Made by a program: the position numbers and the translations under genes
Notes under the pieces: model-generated
Seen by the model: only the letters and a program-made list of their open reading frames with translations
Databases searched by the model: none
Told to the model about the DNA's origin: nothing
Source: Papilionanthe hookeriana x Papilionanthe teres
Lineage: Eukaryota > Streptophyta > Magnoliopsida > Asparagales > Orchidaceae
Assembly (NCBI GenBank): GCA_022702705.1
Contig: CM040427.1
Span: 75,011,283 to 75,075,282 of the forward strand
Length of the DNA: 64,000 nucleotides
Direction: 5' to 3'
Part shown: positions 46,150 to 58,945 of the stretch, piece after piece
Layout of the letters: the number at the start of each line of letters is the position of its first letter
Numbering within the stretch: position 1 is the stretch's first letter

Positions 46150-46660
46150 AAGACCACCGATGACCGACGTTGGGAATTATATTTCGACGGAGCATCTTCG
46201 ACACACAAAGACGAAGAATCGCAAGTGATAGTGCTCGGTAAGGCGAGGGATCGGACTAATCTTTATAACACCGGAGCGGGGATGTTAAGATACTCCTACC
46301 ACTCGACGAGCCGTGTACAAATAACGAGCGAATACGAAGCCCTCGTAACGGGATCTGGAATTAACTATTCGAATGGGTATAACGGACATCAACATCTACG
46401 GGGATTCGCAGTTAATCATTCAACGAGATCGCCGGACAATACGAGAATTTTAAAACCGAGACTCGAGCAATACTTCCGATGATGCCATACGAATTGTTGG
46501 AACAGATTCCAAATGTGACAATCTACAAAATTCCCGAAAAGAAAATGCTTTAGCGGATGCGCTAGCCCGTCTCGCAAAAGAATTTGCACGTTTGCAAGAT
46601 GAATCGAGTGGAAGTGTCGGTTCACGGACGTCGGGTCCTATCACGACTCGACATAGAAAC
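46150..46660 (+). pseudogene. Archaeal-type RNase H, decayed
   Basis: WELYFDGASSTHKDEE at about 46170-46215 has the first Asp. The NNEAEY motif is reduced to ITSEYEALVTG at about 46320, with two to three bases missing. INIYGDSQLIIN is out of frame at about 46390-46430. The end of the domain (ADALARLAKEFA) is near 46555-46590. Most breaks fall in CG-rich runs. Confidence 0.78.
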
Positions 46661-46779
46661 AATACACAAATCGAAAAAGAAAAAGGATCGATTGCGAGCG
46701 GTGACGGAAGACACGGAAGATTGGCGACAACCATTAATGGACTACACCGCAAACAGGAAAACTACCGGACGATAGGTCG

Positions 46780-47973
46780 TTAGCCCACCGGATCAAGAAA
46801 AGAACTACGTCCTACGCATTAATAAACAACACATTATACGAAGGTCTTTTGATCAAATGTGGCTAAGGTGCCTAAGCGGGTCCGAGGCTCGTGAAATTGT
46901 TAAAGAGGTGCATTCGGGACTGCGTGGCGCTCACCGGTCGGGTCCAAAGATGAAAATGAAAATTAAAAGACTAGGGTACTACCGGCCCTCGATGATGACC
47001 GACTGCATAAAAATCGTCGAGAGCCGTCACCGATGCCGAGTGCACGGAGTGGTTCTACACCAACCTCCAAATGTGCTACATCCTACAATTGCATCGTGGC
47101 CATTTGAATGTTGGGGAACGGATATAGTGGGTCCAATAGAACCACCATCTTCAAAAGGACATCGCTTCATTCTTGCGGCTACGGATTACTTTTCCGAGTG
47201 GGCGAGGCGGTTCCACTCGGAGAAGTGAAAGCACACCACGTGCTACAATTTTTCAAGAACCAAGTTGTCTACCGTTTCGGAGTGCCGCGCGAGATCATCT
47301 CGGATAATGGGTCGGCATTCGAAGCACACAAATCAACAATTTTGTCGGGAGACACGGAATCGAATGGCGATATTCAACAATTTACTACCCAAGAGCAAAC
47401 GGCTCAGTCGAGGCTTTTAATAAAACTCTCGTTCAAATTTTAAAGAAGACTTTAGACGACAATAAGAGAAATTGGCACGAGAAGTTATTAGAAGCCTTAT
47501 GGGCCTACCGGACAACCTTCGAACTCCACTCGAAGCTACACCTTACGCTCCGGTGTATGGGTCCGAGGCGATGTTACCTTTAGAGGTCCAAACTTCCTTC
47601 ACTCGAAATTGCGGTTGCAAACAAAATCACGACGGAAGAGAATGCCAAATTACGACTAGAGGAATTGGAAAGCTCGGAAGGGAAAAGACTTGCAGCACAG
47701 CGAGATTTAGAACTATACCAAGCTAAGATGGTTCAAGCTCATGACGGATCGGTCCGCCCAAGAACCTTTAAAGTTGGTGACTTAGTTCTCGTTCTCAAGA
47801 GACCTATTCTTGCACACCGCAAGATAGGAGGAAAATTTGAACCCACTTGGGAAGGACCGTTTGTGGTTGAGGCAGTTTACTCAGGAGGCTCCTACCAGCT
47901 AGTGAATTGCCAAGGAGAACGACATATGCTTCCGATCAACGGACGATACTTAAAAAAGTATTACGCTACCTGA
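46780..47973 (+). pseudogene. Integrase region of pol, frameshifted
   Basis: 46857-47228: EVHSGLRGAHRSGPKMKMKIKRLGYY with both His of the zinc finger. The following KCHQC is RHRC here, so one Cys is Arg. WGTDIVGPIEPPSSKG carries the first catalytic Asp. 47108-47443 continues the core with FGVPREIISDNGSAF (second Asp); the Glu region near 47395-47410 is again in another frame. 47472-47973 gives the C-terminal part with AHRKIGGKFEPTWEGPFVVE (GPY/F) and ends NGRYLKKYYAT at a TGA. Confidence 0.88.
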
Positions 47974-48251
47974 TGTTTCGAAGGAATGAATTCTTCATCC
48001 CTAGAAGCACGGGCGAAGTAGTTACTTATGATCTGAGTCCGAACCCAAAAAATAATAAAAATGTGCTAAAATAAATAAAATCATGATAATAAAGTTTTCT
48101 TTGTTCTCTCTTCCAAATCAAAATCTCTCTCCCGATCTTATCCCACTTCATTCCCGTTAAATTGAAAAATACAAAAGTAATAAAAAAAGCTCGTCTTTAA
48201 TAAACATTTTCTTAATGTTCTTGTTCTTAGTACGACCCCCGATCCTTTTCC

Positions 48252-48660
48252 TTGTCTTTTCGCGAGGAAATATCGAACGGGCGGTTGGTCCTGAACTTTA
48301 GAAATGGCGTAAGCCTTGCACTCGATGAAAAGAGGGTGAAAGATGGAGCGATAATAGAGATTGACTCGGACTTCGCACCGGCGGGCTCGCAATACGAGGA
48401 AAGTGACCGGGTCCCGATTGACCGAGAGGAACCGCCCGGTCAGACGATAATGAAAGTGGGTGGCCCAAGCCACCAATTCGAGCAGTAAGAAAAGAAAAAC
48501 AAACACCGAAGAGGACAAGAGAATCAAGTCCGTAGTCGCTACAACGGAGGGCGGACTTGTCGACTCCGCGCCCACGAAATTCGGGAAATACGAAGAGCTA
48601 CTCTCACGACGACTCAACGAAGAAATAAAAATCGCCGTATCCGCAAGATGTTAACTAAAT
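48252..48660 (+). pseudogene. Small conserved ORF upstream of AlkB
   Basis: The frame from 48252 (78 residues) has NGRLVLNFRNGVSLALDEKR and IEIDSDF, which align with the 109-residue frame at 23722-24051 of element A. From about 48460 another frame gives a Lys/Arg-rich, Ser-rich part (SSSKKRKTNTEEDKR). Near 48625 a basic run (RRNKNRRIRKMLTK) matches the basic tail of element A. The order, similar N-terminal block then basic run then AlkB, is the same in both elements. Function unknown. Confidence 0.55.
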
Positions 48661-49724
48661 TAGCAGCGGACCAGCGCGACGAGACGAGTCTGCTGCCGGT
48701 GCATAAACTTCAAGGATACCGGTTCGCCGAGAACTCGAAGGAAGGAGGCCGGCTCCGAGGATAACGAAGAAACCGGGGAAATCTCGAGAAGAACGAAGAA
48801 AGAAGGCTACAACGCCACCCGCAATGCATGACCTTGTTGCGGAGCAACCCCGGAGGATGTCCCGACGGACATCATCCCCGAGGAGCCGAGGTATGCGGTG
48901 AGAACGTGAAGGGATTGAGCCATATATCCCACAAGACGTCACTCGTGCCTCGCCATTTGCAAATTATCCTGAATACGAGCTAGAAAGAATACGAAGGTCG
49001 AGAAGAAAACTTTTGAATACTTCGAGAGAATCGGAGGCGAGGAGGATCAATATACTAGAAGGCCTCGAGCTACATACGGACGTGTTCTCGGAATACGAAC
49101 AACAACAAATCGTGGATCGCATCCGGGATTTGAAAAAGATGGGCCGAGCGGGTCGCTTAAGAGAAAACACTTACTCGGAACCCCGGAGATGGATGCCGGG
49201 GAAGGGGAGAATTACAATACAATGTGGATGCTGCTACAACTTCGCGGAAGACGGGAAGGAAACCCGCGGGAATACTCCGTCATGGCCGAGTGGATCCAAT
49301 GCCATTAGTCATCAAAAGGATGGTAAAAAGAATGATAACATGGAGGGTACGCGCGCAGATTGCATACCCAATAGTTGCATCATTAACATTTACAAGAAGG
49401 GTGACCGTATACCCCCGCACATAGATCACCACGACTTTGTCGGACCTTTCGCACGGTTTCTTTTCGAACGAGTGTAATATCATGTTCGGATCCGACCTCC
49501 GGATAGCGAGCCTAGGTGAGTTCCGAGGGCCGATAAAGATACCATTACCGGTAGGTTCCGTCATGATACTGAAGGGCAACGGAGCAGATGTCGCTAAACA
49601 TTGCATACCATGAGTGCCAGTGAAGCGGATCTCAGTTACTTTCAGAAGAATGGACGACAGGAAAGCACCTTACCACTTCCAGCCAGACCCGGAGTTAGAG
49701 AGCCTCCGACCTTACGAGCTGTGA
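48661..49724 (+). pseudogene. AlkB-type 2OG-Fe(II) dioxygenase (ALKBH9/10-like), broken
   Basis: Counterpart of the element A gene. From about 48944 the frame reads FANYPEYELERIRR and RRINILEGLELHTDVFSEYE. It continues with GRAGRLRENTYSEPRRWMPG and YNFAEDG. A shift gives GILRHGRVDPMPLVIKRM in another frame (about 49270-49350), then the first frame returns with CIPNSCIINIYKKGDRIPPH. The iron ligands of HID are His 49418-49420 and Asp 49424-49426. After another shift come CNIMFGSDLRI, GPIKIPLPVGS and GNGADVAKHC with the third ligand (His 49599-49601). A TGA at 49611 is followed by KRISVTFRRM with the two arginines. All catalytic residues are still encoded, in different frames. It is intron-less and shares the place and strand of the element A gene, so it was present in the common ancestor of both families or was gained twice. 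Confidence 0.87.
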
Positions 49725-50455
49725 GTTGCATGGAAAATATCACACCTCCAACGTACATCCATACGACATCCTTGCCAAGGATGGCTTGGAAGGTGATGTT
49801 ATTGACCGTGCACCTCACTATTCGGACATGGGTTTTTTGACGGATACCTTTTTGGATGGATCGACAAAGATCATACATAGTCCGTTTTGAGTCTATATGG
49901 ATTGTATGAGATGTATTTCGGATCGAGTTGTATGATGTATCTTCGACATGATTGGAATGAAAGTGACCATGTCACAATTTTGGCCTTCACCTCTTTTGTG
50001 CAAATTGACTGGGAAACGCCATTAAATCAAAAGAACTTCGAGCAAAGAACAAAGGGAAAATAAAAATAAATGAAAATTCTCTTTAAAAAAAAAAAATCTA
50101 AATGTCGAAACAAACTACAAATAAAAATGAAACCCAGATAAATTTGAATCCTAAATTGAAAATCAAGCTAAAATCAAATCACAACAAGCGACTAAGACAA
50201 ATTCCTGAATATGAAATCCCCAGCCTTCGGCTATTCTCAAATCTCTTTTTGACTCTTCATATTTCCTTCCCCTTTTGAGAAGGTCGACTGAATCTATTGA
50301 CACAAAACAATGAAATTTTTTTTTTTAATTTGGTTATGATGGCATGGATTCATATCCTTCGCCAAGTAATCAGGCTTTGATCGATTCTCGTGAAACGTGA
50401 AACACTTTCATGTCTCATTCTCAATCTCCTGCTAAACTTAAATCTCCACAGCAAA
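49725..50455 (+). other. 3' UTR of element B before the array
   Basis: No gene seen. A-rich in the middle (about 50040-50130), then a stretch with AAACGTGAAACACTTTCATG. Confidence 0.6.
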
Positions 50456-50459
50456 TTTC

Positions 50460-51230
50460 AACCCTTTAAACCTTTGAGATTGGAACCAGTTTCCATTTCT
50501 CTTTAGACCCTTGAGATTGGAACCGGTTTCCAATTCTCTTTTGACCTTTGAGATTGGAACCAGTTTCCAATTCTCATTAAACCCTTGAGATTGGAACTAG
50601 TTTCCATTTCTCTTTAGACCTTTGAGATTAGAACCAGTTTCCATTTCTCTTTAAACCTTTGAGATTGGAACCAGTTTCCGTTTCTCTTTAGACCTTCGAG
50701 ATTGGAACCGTTTCCATTTCTCTTTAGACCTTCGAGATTGGAACCAGTTTCCATTTCTCTTTAGACCTTCGAGATTGGAACCAGTTTCCATTTCTCTTTA
50801 GACCTTTGAGATTGGAACCAGTTTCCAATTCTCATTAAACCCTTGAGATTGGAACTAGTTTCCATTTCTCTTTAGACCCTTGAGATTGGAACTAGTTTCC
50901 ATTTCTCTTTAGACCTTTGAGATTGGAACCAGTTTCCATTTCTCTTTAAACCTTCGAGATTGGAACCGCTTCCATTTCTCTTTAGACCTTCGAGATTGGA
51001 ACCGGCTTCCATTTCTCTTTAGACCTTCGAGATTGGAACCAGCTTCCATTTCTCTTTAGACCTTCGAGATTGGAACCGGCTTTTCATTTCTCTTTAGACC
51101 TTCGAGATTGGAACCGACTTCCATTTCTCTTTAAACCTTCGAGACTGGAACCAGATTCCAGTTCTCTTTAAACCTTCGGGACTAGAACCCGATTCCAGGT
51201 TCTCTTTAAACTTTCGAGGTCGGTACCTAA
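50460..51230 (+). repeat. ~37-bp tandem array in element B 3' UTR
   Basis: About 20 units of 36-41 bp on the pattern GAGATTGGAACCAGTTTCCA followed by TTTCTCTTTAGACCTT. GGAACC-GTTTCC forms a small dyad in every unit. The array lies between the AlkB-type gene and the 3' LTR, exactly where element A has its unrelated ~110-bp array. Confidence 0.9.
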
Positions 51231-51691
51231 ATTCTGATTCTCATCCCCTTCAATCAACACTTAAACTCCGATTCTCATTCCAGCGCCGGTACCCCGATTC
51301 CAGTTTTCTCCACAATCCCGGGATTGGAACCTCGTTTCGAATCCAAACTTCAGATCCAAATTTCCTCAAATTGATTTTAAACCGAACTTCAATATAAATT
51401 GAAACTCAAAGTCTAAACTTACACATCATGACTTGAACATGAAATGAAACAAAATCTAAATCGAAATTCCCCCAGATCATGTGATTTGGGACTCACCTCC
51501 TTTTCCCTTCCCCAGCAAGAGTTCAGGAATCTCCAGTCTCAGAGATATACTTGATACTCCCCGGCGGAAACTCTTCTACTTCGTCCTAAGTTCGTCGCTT
51601 GGACATCTGTGTTGGTTTTGTTGATTTTTTCGGTCAACGCCAATACGCGCGGTGTGCTTGGTTAGCACACCACACCTATTGGGGGTCCATT
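51231..51691 (+). other. End of 3' UTR with hairpin and polypurine region
   Basis: Diverged array remnants to about 51330, then unique DNA. A perfect 8-bp stem with 5-nt loop (51651-51671, arms GGTGTGCT and AGCACACC) directly precedes the 18-base segment 51672-51689 that pairs with the leader. ATTGGGGGTCCAT just before the LTR is the likely polypurine-tract region. Confidence 0.65.
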
Positions 51692-54048
51692 TGTTGACCT
51701 CATTTTTGATGAGGTCTTCTCTTCTTCTCTTTAGTACTTAGGATCTAGCCTTAGGCTTTTCCTTTGACTATCCTAGGAGATTAGAATTGGGACCCACCAC
51801 TTAGAAATCCAAACTACTTCTTAACTCCCTGCAAACTCCACAAACTTGATTGTAGACCCCTAATTACCTAGAGGGTTAAAATCAAATGTGGAAGTTTAAA
51901 GGATGAGTTCCTATAGGACTCTTTGGCCTTAGGACTGCCCTGGGTGGCCTGGTCTGGTGAAGGGTTGACTTACACACACACTACACCTCTGCACTACACT
52001 TTCACACACCTCTTAAAAACACACCCATACCTAACTTGACCTCCCGACTCATAAAGGTGATTCACATGGATGGTCCTTAACCCCAAGCCCTCGCGCAGGG
52101 GTTAGGAACAACATAGTGGGTGCTTCAAATGAGTCCCTTCATGGCTCATGTGGGCTTGATATGGCTTCATGGCTCAACCAAAATGATTTCATTCCACTTA
52201 CATTCACCCAATCTTCAATTTTACAAATTTTCAATTTTTGACCCCCGGGACCCTACACCCGCTAACTCTACCCAAAACCCTTGAAACCACCCAAAATTTG
52301 CAAAACCACCTAAATTACCCAAAATTCCTCAAAATCAATCCTAAACATTCCCACATTACTCAAATTGATTATCCATGCCCAAAAATACCAAAAATTCCAA
52401 AATACCGCCCAATACCCTCCAAATACCCAAAATGCCCCTCTTGACCCAAAAATCCAAAAATTCAGAAAATTCCCAGAAAATCCCAAATATTCCCAATTTC
52501 ATTTTGTTCAACTACACCATGGGCCAATTTTGTCAATTTACCCCACTTTTATCAAAACCTCCAATTTGACCCATGTTAACCCAAAATGAACCCAATGTCA
52601 AACCAAACCTACACAATTGACCTAAATTCTGGTCCAATTCAATTCTAAACTTCAATTCAACGTCCACAACACCAATCTAGACCAAATACAAGTTCAATTT
52701 GATTGACATTTGGATCTAATTTCACTTTTGGCCTTAAAGCCCAATTTGGACCCATGACCCAAACTTAGCCCAAACTCACCCAATGCAACTCCAATTAACC
52801 CCAAATCTTTTCTAAACCTTCCTTAACATCCCCATAAACAAAACACTAACATGATTTGCCCAAAATTTAGACCCAAACTCCACTCAAATTCAACCCAAAG
52901 CTAAAAAGCCCAATTTTGACCTAAACCCAAACCTAACCTAAATAGGCCCAAACCTCAAAATCAAAACCCAACCAAAGCCAAAACCTCTTTGAAACACTCC
53001 CATAAACATTTCCCAACATTTATTTTGCATCAGTTTTAACCCTAGCCTAACATTGGTCCAAGTTAGCCCAATTTGACCTACATTGGCCCATTCACCAAAA
53101 AAGCCCAAATCCAACCCAATTCAAACCCAAACCACCTCAAATTTGCTCCAAATCACTCATGACCCATCCATGAGCTAAAACCAACATTTGTTTGGCCCAA
53201 TCCTTCACAAATTCCCCATCCATAAATTTATTTCCAAACCAAAAGCCCACTTTCTTAAACCTTCCTAAAGCCCATCTCCACCAAAATCCAAAGGGGGAAA
53301 ATCAATCTAAGGCCCATATGACAAATTCTCTTCATCATGCATTCAATTAAAATTATCCATAAGTCCTAATCCAATGATCAAATAATTCTAAATAAAGCTT
53401 CATCCAACTTTCCACCAAAATGTCCAAAATCCTTAAAATCCATTTTTATGAAGTTGACTAAACTTTTCCCAAGCCAAATGGAGCCATGAACAAGCCATTC
53501 TCAAGCCGCATGAAGCCATGAGGGCTTTGACTTGTCATTAGTCCATTTATGGCAAGAAGAGGGGGTTCTTTCTTAAACCTCCTTTAACCCTTTTTACCTT
53601 AATCATGTCACACACTAAACCATGCTTAGCCACCTCACCATGGATGGAGACTTCACCAATCCTTCTAAGCCGACCTAAATGATTCCCTCAGCTCAAAATC
53701 GAGCTTGGAAGGGTGCACCAAGCCCAAAATGGTGGGTTGACCCAAACCAAGCCAAAGTGACCTTATCCCCATTCCATTCTAATCCAACACCTTTACACAT
53801 GGCTAATGCCAATTGACTTCACCATTGCCAAGCCCTGACCTCCCTGGTCAAGATGGTGACCCTTGCCTGCCGGCCAGCCGCCTGGGTCGTCGGAAAACTC
53901 CATGGCCGAGACATGGGGAGAAGCCAAATTTTGGAATTCCACCTTGCTGAGCTGCCTCACTCCAAATGGCCATTCAAGTTGTTCTTCTCCTCACCGGAGC
54001 AGGTCGATCCCAACCATTAAACCCCGTGGGAGGCCCTCCACCCTCTCC

Positions 54049-54057
54049 TATTTAAAC
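54049..54057 (+). promoter_or_regulatory. TATA-like box of family Y LTR
   Basis: TATTTAAAC in CTCCTATTTAAACACC. The inverted Y LTR has CATTTAAACACC at 59880-59892 on the minus strand, so the motif is conserved. U3 is about 2.36 kb. Confidence 0.55.
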
Positions 54058-54639
54058 ACCACCCCTTCTCGGCCATGAGTGGTGCTGAAAAAAACCTTAA
54101 GGAAACTCTGCCAAAATTGTTCCAGACTACTCCCCACACATAGAGAACTTGATCCCCACTGAGATCCCCCTGCCATTTCCTCTCTGCGAGCTCAATTTCG
54201 CAGTTGAAATCCAAGCCCAAAACCGGGACACTTCTCCACGGTGAGCCAATCCCCAAATTGATTGGTCCTACACCTTCACCGGACCGAGGGAAGAAGTCCA
54301 CCAGCAAAAGCCCCCTCTCCGGGCCACCCATCCGTTCAGACTCCGAAGCTTTGTGATCGAGCCGTGGTCACTTTCATAGCTAGACAATTCACTGAGCCAA
54401 GGGACTTCATCTGGAGCTTACTTGTACCCAATCGAAGGTGACACAACTCTCAGATCGAAGCTTCACTTCTCTGAGCAAAGGTATGAACTCACTCCTCCTC
54501 CCGAGCTTACAGAGATTCTCCATTTAATTTGAATCAATTTCAATGCATGTTTACCGTATGGATGTATTCGTCTCTTCAAGACGAATCCATAGAGCATAAG
54601 AACATAAAAATCCATTGAGAATCGAGTGAGAAATTAGGG

Positions 54640-54860
54640 TTAGAAGGTTGATGGTCACGGGTGCACACCAGTCGTAGACGATGACTGGGAGCCGTCGGAT
54701 CGAGCGTGTATCGAGCGGACGGTCTGGATCGAGCCGGACAGCGCAATGGTGCATGAACCGCGGGTCCCGGGACGGCTGACTCAGATGGCGGCGCCCAATC
54801 ACAGCGCGACACGTACCCCCTTCGGAGCTGCCGAGGTTGACGCGGCGCCGCGTGGATAAG
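54640..54860 (+). other. GC-rich island in family Y LTR
   Basis: CpG-rich segment with a 14-bp perfect palindrome at 54840-54853 (ACGCGGCGCCGCGT). It occupies the same place after the TATA box as the hairpin islands of family X. Its counterpart on the minus strand is at 59090-59300. Confidence 0.7.
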
Positions 54861-56669
54861 TAGGAAAATAGGCTATTTTTCTATTTATTTAATTACCAGA
54901 ACTTCAAAAATTCATAACTTTGTGTAGAAAAATCCTAAAAATAAAATAAAAATACCCTCTTGCTCAGTGAACAGAGGAGAATAATGTGGAAAAGAAATCA
55001 TTTAATTTCATTAAGTATTTTATTTTGAATAATTCATTTACTGTCTGCATTGTTTTAATTCTCCATGCATATAGGAAATTCACTATGGCATGAGACCATA
55101 GGGCTTTTGAAGCCTCTGAGTTTGGGAACATTCCCCGAATTTTCCAAAGTCGTAGGCCATCCCTATGAGAAGTTATTGATTTTTCAAATTCATGTTACTG
55201 TTTTGAGTATTTTAAATCCAATAATTAGCATGTTGTGAAATAAATTCTAGGAAAATTTGGTAATGTTTCTTATGACCGAGAGGACCCTAGGAAAAATAGG
55301 TTTTGAATTAATTCACTTGGAATAACCCTAATTGGCTTAAACACCCTAAATAGGTTCTTAATTAATTAGAGCTAATCATACATCAAATTGACTTGAAATC
55401 AATTCTCCACTGACCTTTAGGATCAGAGGAACCCACCATAAAAATTTGAAGTCAATTGGACTTGGTTAGCTCTACTAAATGGGTTGATTAAGCCATTTAG
55501 CCAATTTAAACTTTGAAAATTCATAACTTTCAAAATACTTTTCAAAAATTCACCAAATTGGTTTTGGAGCCTCTCTGATATCAGGGGAATTTAAGAAAAT
55601 TAAAATTTTAATTTTCTAAAAAAGTTGATTTTTTACATTATTTTAATATTTTAATAATTAAAAAATAATAAAAATCACAAAAATAATAAAATTCACCAAA
55701 ATGTCACATTTTGAATTTTAATCACTTAGGAACAAATTTCACATTTTTCCTAGGTCTCTATGATAAGTTATTAAATTTTAAAGCCCTAAGGTAATTTTAA
55801 AATTAAAGAAAATGTATTTTCTAGCATTTCCACCAAAATAATTCTAATAAATCAAAGAAAAATTAGAAAATTATAAAAATTGATTCTCTGATTTCCTTTT
55901 TATCAGAGAGATTTTTGAAAAATATAAAATTTATTTTTCAACCTGTATTTTATTTTTAAATTAATTAATACTCCAAAACTCAAAATAATTATAATAAAAA
56001 TAATATAATTCAAAAAATCACCAAAATTGGTCCAAGTGGTCCTCTGATCATTAGGAATGTCCCATAATTTTCTTAAGGATAGAAAATTTCGCTTGGTCAT
56101 ATTATTAAATTTTCCTTGGAAATCTCTATTTTCCACCAAAAATAAATACATAAATAAATTAAATACAGAAAAATCACATTTTCTACTCTAATGTCTTCAT
56201 TGACATATGAGTGAAGTCACATAAAAATTTCAAATTCATTTGAGCTCAATTTAGTGAGTTATGGAATTAGTAAGCTTGAAGGGCAAAATGGTAATTAAAA
56301 TTTTAACCCTTAATTAAAACTTTAGGCTTAATAAAATGAAAAGAGTAAAATATTTGATCTTAATCTGATTTGGATGATTGAAATTTAAATAATTAAAGGG
56401 TAGGAACCTATTAAACAATTCAAAATAATTGAAATGAACTTTAATTAAAATAATTAATTAAATTTGGAAGAATAATAAATTTGGAATTATTAAAATAAGG
56501 ATGTTATTAGGTAGAGGTTTGCTCTTTAATCTAAGAATCCCTAGATTAATCATCCCAATAATATTTAATTCCTAATTAAAATGATAATCCAAGTTTAAGA
56601 TTTAAAATGCTAAAAGACTTAATCATTAAATTAAGTTAAGGTTAAATTATTTAAAGCAAATCCTTTTAA

Positions 56670-56875
56670 AATAAAATATTAAATTAAATTAAATTAAATT
56701 AAATTAAATTAAATTAAATTAAATTAAATTAAAACTAAATCAAATTAAATTAAATCAAATTGAATTAAATTAAGCTAAAGCATATTATATTAAATTAACT
56801 TAAAATTAAATTAAATTAAACTAAACCACATTAAATTAAATTAAGTTAAATTAAATTAAATTGAATTAAATATAA
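56670..56875 (+). repeat. AATTA pentanucleotide repeat
   Basis: About twelve uninterrupted AAATT units at 56683-56735, then diverged units (AAATCAAATT, AAATTAAGCT) to about 56875. Microsatellite within the LTR. Confidence 0.88.
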
Positions 56876-58945
56876 CATTACTTAAGACATAAAGAAATTC
56901 AAAATAAATCTAAAACAACTTGAACACTATTCCAAACTTAAATCCATTAACTAAAATTAAATCACAACTCACTTGAACATCCATTTGCCCTCGAAAGCTC
57001 GTGATGTCATAACTCTTAAAAAGGAGTGTTAAAAAAGCGTTACTTCACTTATAGGATATTCAAATGTCCTAGTTCACTGAGCAAGATAACAAAATTTAAA
57101 CTCCCGGACGATTAATTCATTTGTATAATTAAATTCATTTGGACTTAGAATAATCCTAGAAATGTTGAAAAGATGTTTAAGATTCGTCTTAAGCACTTCC
57201 TCAATATGATAGGATATTTATAAGAACAATTGAACTTAGTTGTTCTTTGATGAAGAAAATCGTCTTTAAACCAAAACACAAGAACCTAGACGTCATAGGA
57301 GATGACTAGCTATAGGATTAGGACCTTTGGTAGAAAACCACAACCCTTCCCTTAGCTTTACCTAGGAACTTACTTTAAATGCTTAAATATTCTAACTGTG
57401 TTTTAAGTGCAGCTTGGGATGACGGGAAGACCCTCCGAGTACGCTTTTATTTTATTGCAATTTACTTTACTGCAATTTATTTAATCGCATTGCACTTACT
57501 TTTCTTGCATGATAAACAATCGTTGTATGAAAACCTACACCTTTAGGATAGTCCCTAAAACCGAAACCAAAACTAAATTAAAAGTCATTACAAGATAAAA
57601 TTCACCGCCATAACATTTCAAAATATAAAACAACTCAAAATTTAATCACAAACGGAACAACAAAACTACAACTACAACTAAATTAAAACGTCTTGTTGGA
57701 TGATCGGGAATACCTCGGATGATGTAACCTACGTGTTGCTAACGGGATTTCCCGCGGTCTAAATGAAAGTGTGGAACTCATTCGGTTGAGTTTAGCAAAT
57801 TCATCCGGACTAAGTGAATCCGATAAAAATAACGATGCCGGAAAGATGGAACCGTGGGATCTTAACCGGTGTTGTTATAATCAACTTTAAGATTTGTTTA
57901 ATTAAAATATTAAAAACACTCGGATTTTAAGATTTTCTCTAAACCAAGACACTTCTCTCATCTCCTCGATTTATGACTTCTAAAACTAAACCTCTGCAAC
58001 AACAAGGAGCTCGGAGCATAGTGGGCAAGCACGACCATCGTCATCGCAAAACTCGAGTCTACTTCGACAAAACTTCCTTAGAATTAAATAACCAAGCCAT
58101 AGGACTTCGAGGTAGTTTGCCTAGTGCAACATAAATCCTCAACTCTTCGTTAGACATTTGTATGATCATGTCATGTAAATTAAGCCCTAACCGGTCTTAG
58201 GACTCCGAGGTAGTCGTCCGATACGACATAAACCCTCACATCTTCGAGGCTATTTGTATGATTTTATCATACAAATATAAGTCCTAACTAATTAAAATTG
58301 GCAAGATCAAAATACTAAATAAACATTAGGACTTTCTTAAATTCAAACCAAACAATAGGATAGTCGGGAAATTATCGAAGTTCGCTTCGAATCTGTGATT
58401 TCTCCTACCTTTCTTCCTTCGAATTTCCAAAACAAAAATGTTCCAAACTTGATCCATTCCCTATTGAAATTCTAAAATTCAATCTCTTGAAAACTTAAAC
58501 CTTGAAATTCTTGAGAGCAGAACTACTGATTATTATCGAGAGTTTTCTTAGGTGATTCCCGTCACTTAAGATGTAATTAACTATAGGGGCTTGCCCTTAT
58601 AGGGAATTTTAAGAACCTGAGTAATATAAACCCCGTTTAATGTTTTCATATTAAGCGAGGGAACTTGTCGGCTTATAAAATTGGTTCGCGGACCAAACGG
58701 ATGTCACAAATCTCCTAGTTTATTTAATCGAGCCCCATCATCAAGCAAGTATGTCTATTCTTCGGGATAGATACACGGTTTGTGGTGTGGCGCTCGTTTA
58801 TATAAACTATTTGGGATGTGAGATCGGTTTGATTTCATATCTTAAAATTTTTAAACTTAAAATTACTTTCAAAATCAAATGTTATTCTTTAAACTATATA
58901 TATATATATTTAAATTAAATTTAAAATATAAAAATAAGCCGTACA

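Larger units (their letters stand above)
38564..58945 (+). mobile_element. Element B: Tat-lineage LTR retrotransposon (family Y) with AlkB gene
   Basis: Plus-strand Ty3/gypsy element with the same gene order as element A: truncated 5' LTR, primer site, leader, N-terminal ORF, gag, protease, RT, two RNases H, integrase, small ORF, AlkB-type gene, tandem-repeat 3' UTR and full 3' LTR. Proteins resemble element A throughout (for example GRPYPEEFDAVQYPKG, KACPKDEFPLPIPELM) but LTR sequences are mostly different, so it is a sister family. It has many more frameshifts than element A. It also has patches unusually rich in CG dinucleotides that spoil conserved residues. Confidence 0.9.
51692..58945 (+). 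mobile_element. Element B 3' LTR, 7,254 bp
   Basis: Starts TGTTGACCTCATTTTTGATGAGG and ends AAGCCGTACA, obeying TG...CA. The last 584 bp repeat the 5' LTR remnant. U3 (about 51692-54048) is strongly C+A-rich with many CCCAAAATT-like runs and no array. A TATA-like TATTTAAAC lies at 54049-54057, a GC island at 54640-54860 and the rest is AT-rich. The layout parallels family X, but with few tandem arrays. Confidence 0.88.

Noticed and set aside
48138..48617. Minus-strand frame of 159 residues opposite the small ORF of element B
   Set aside because: Antisense to a segment that aligns with element A on the + strand; Ser/Leu/Arg-rich, no motif.
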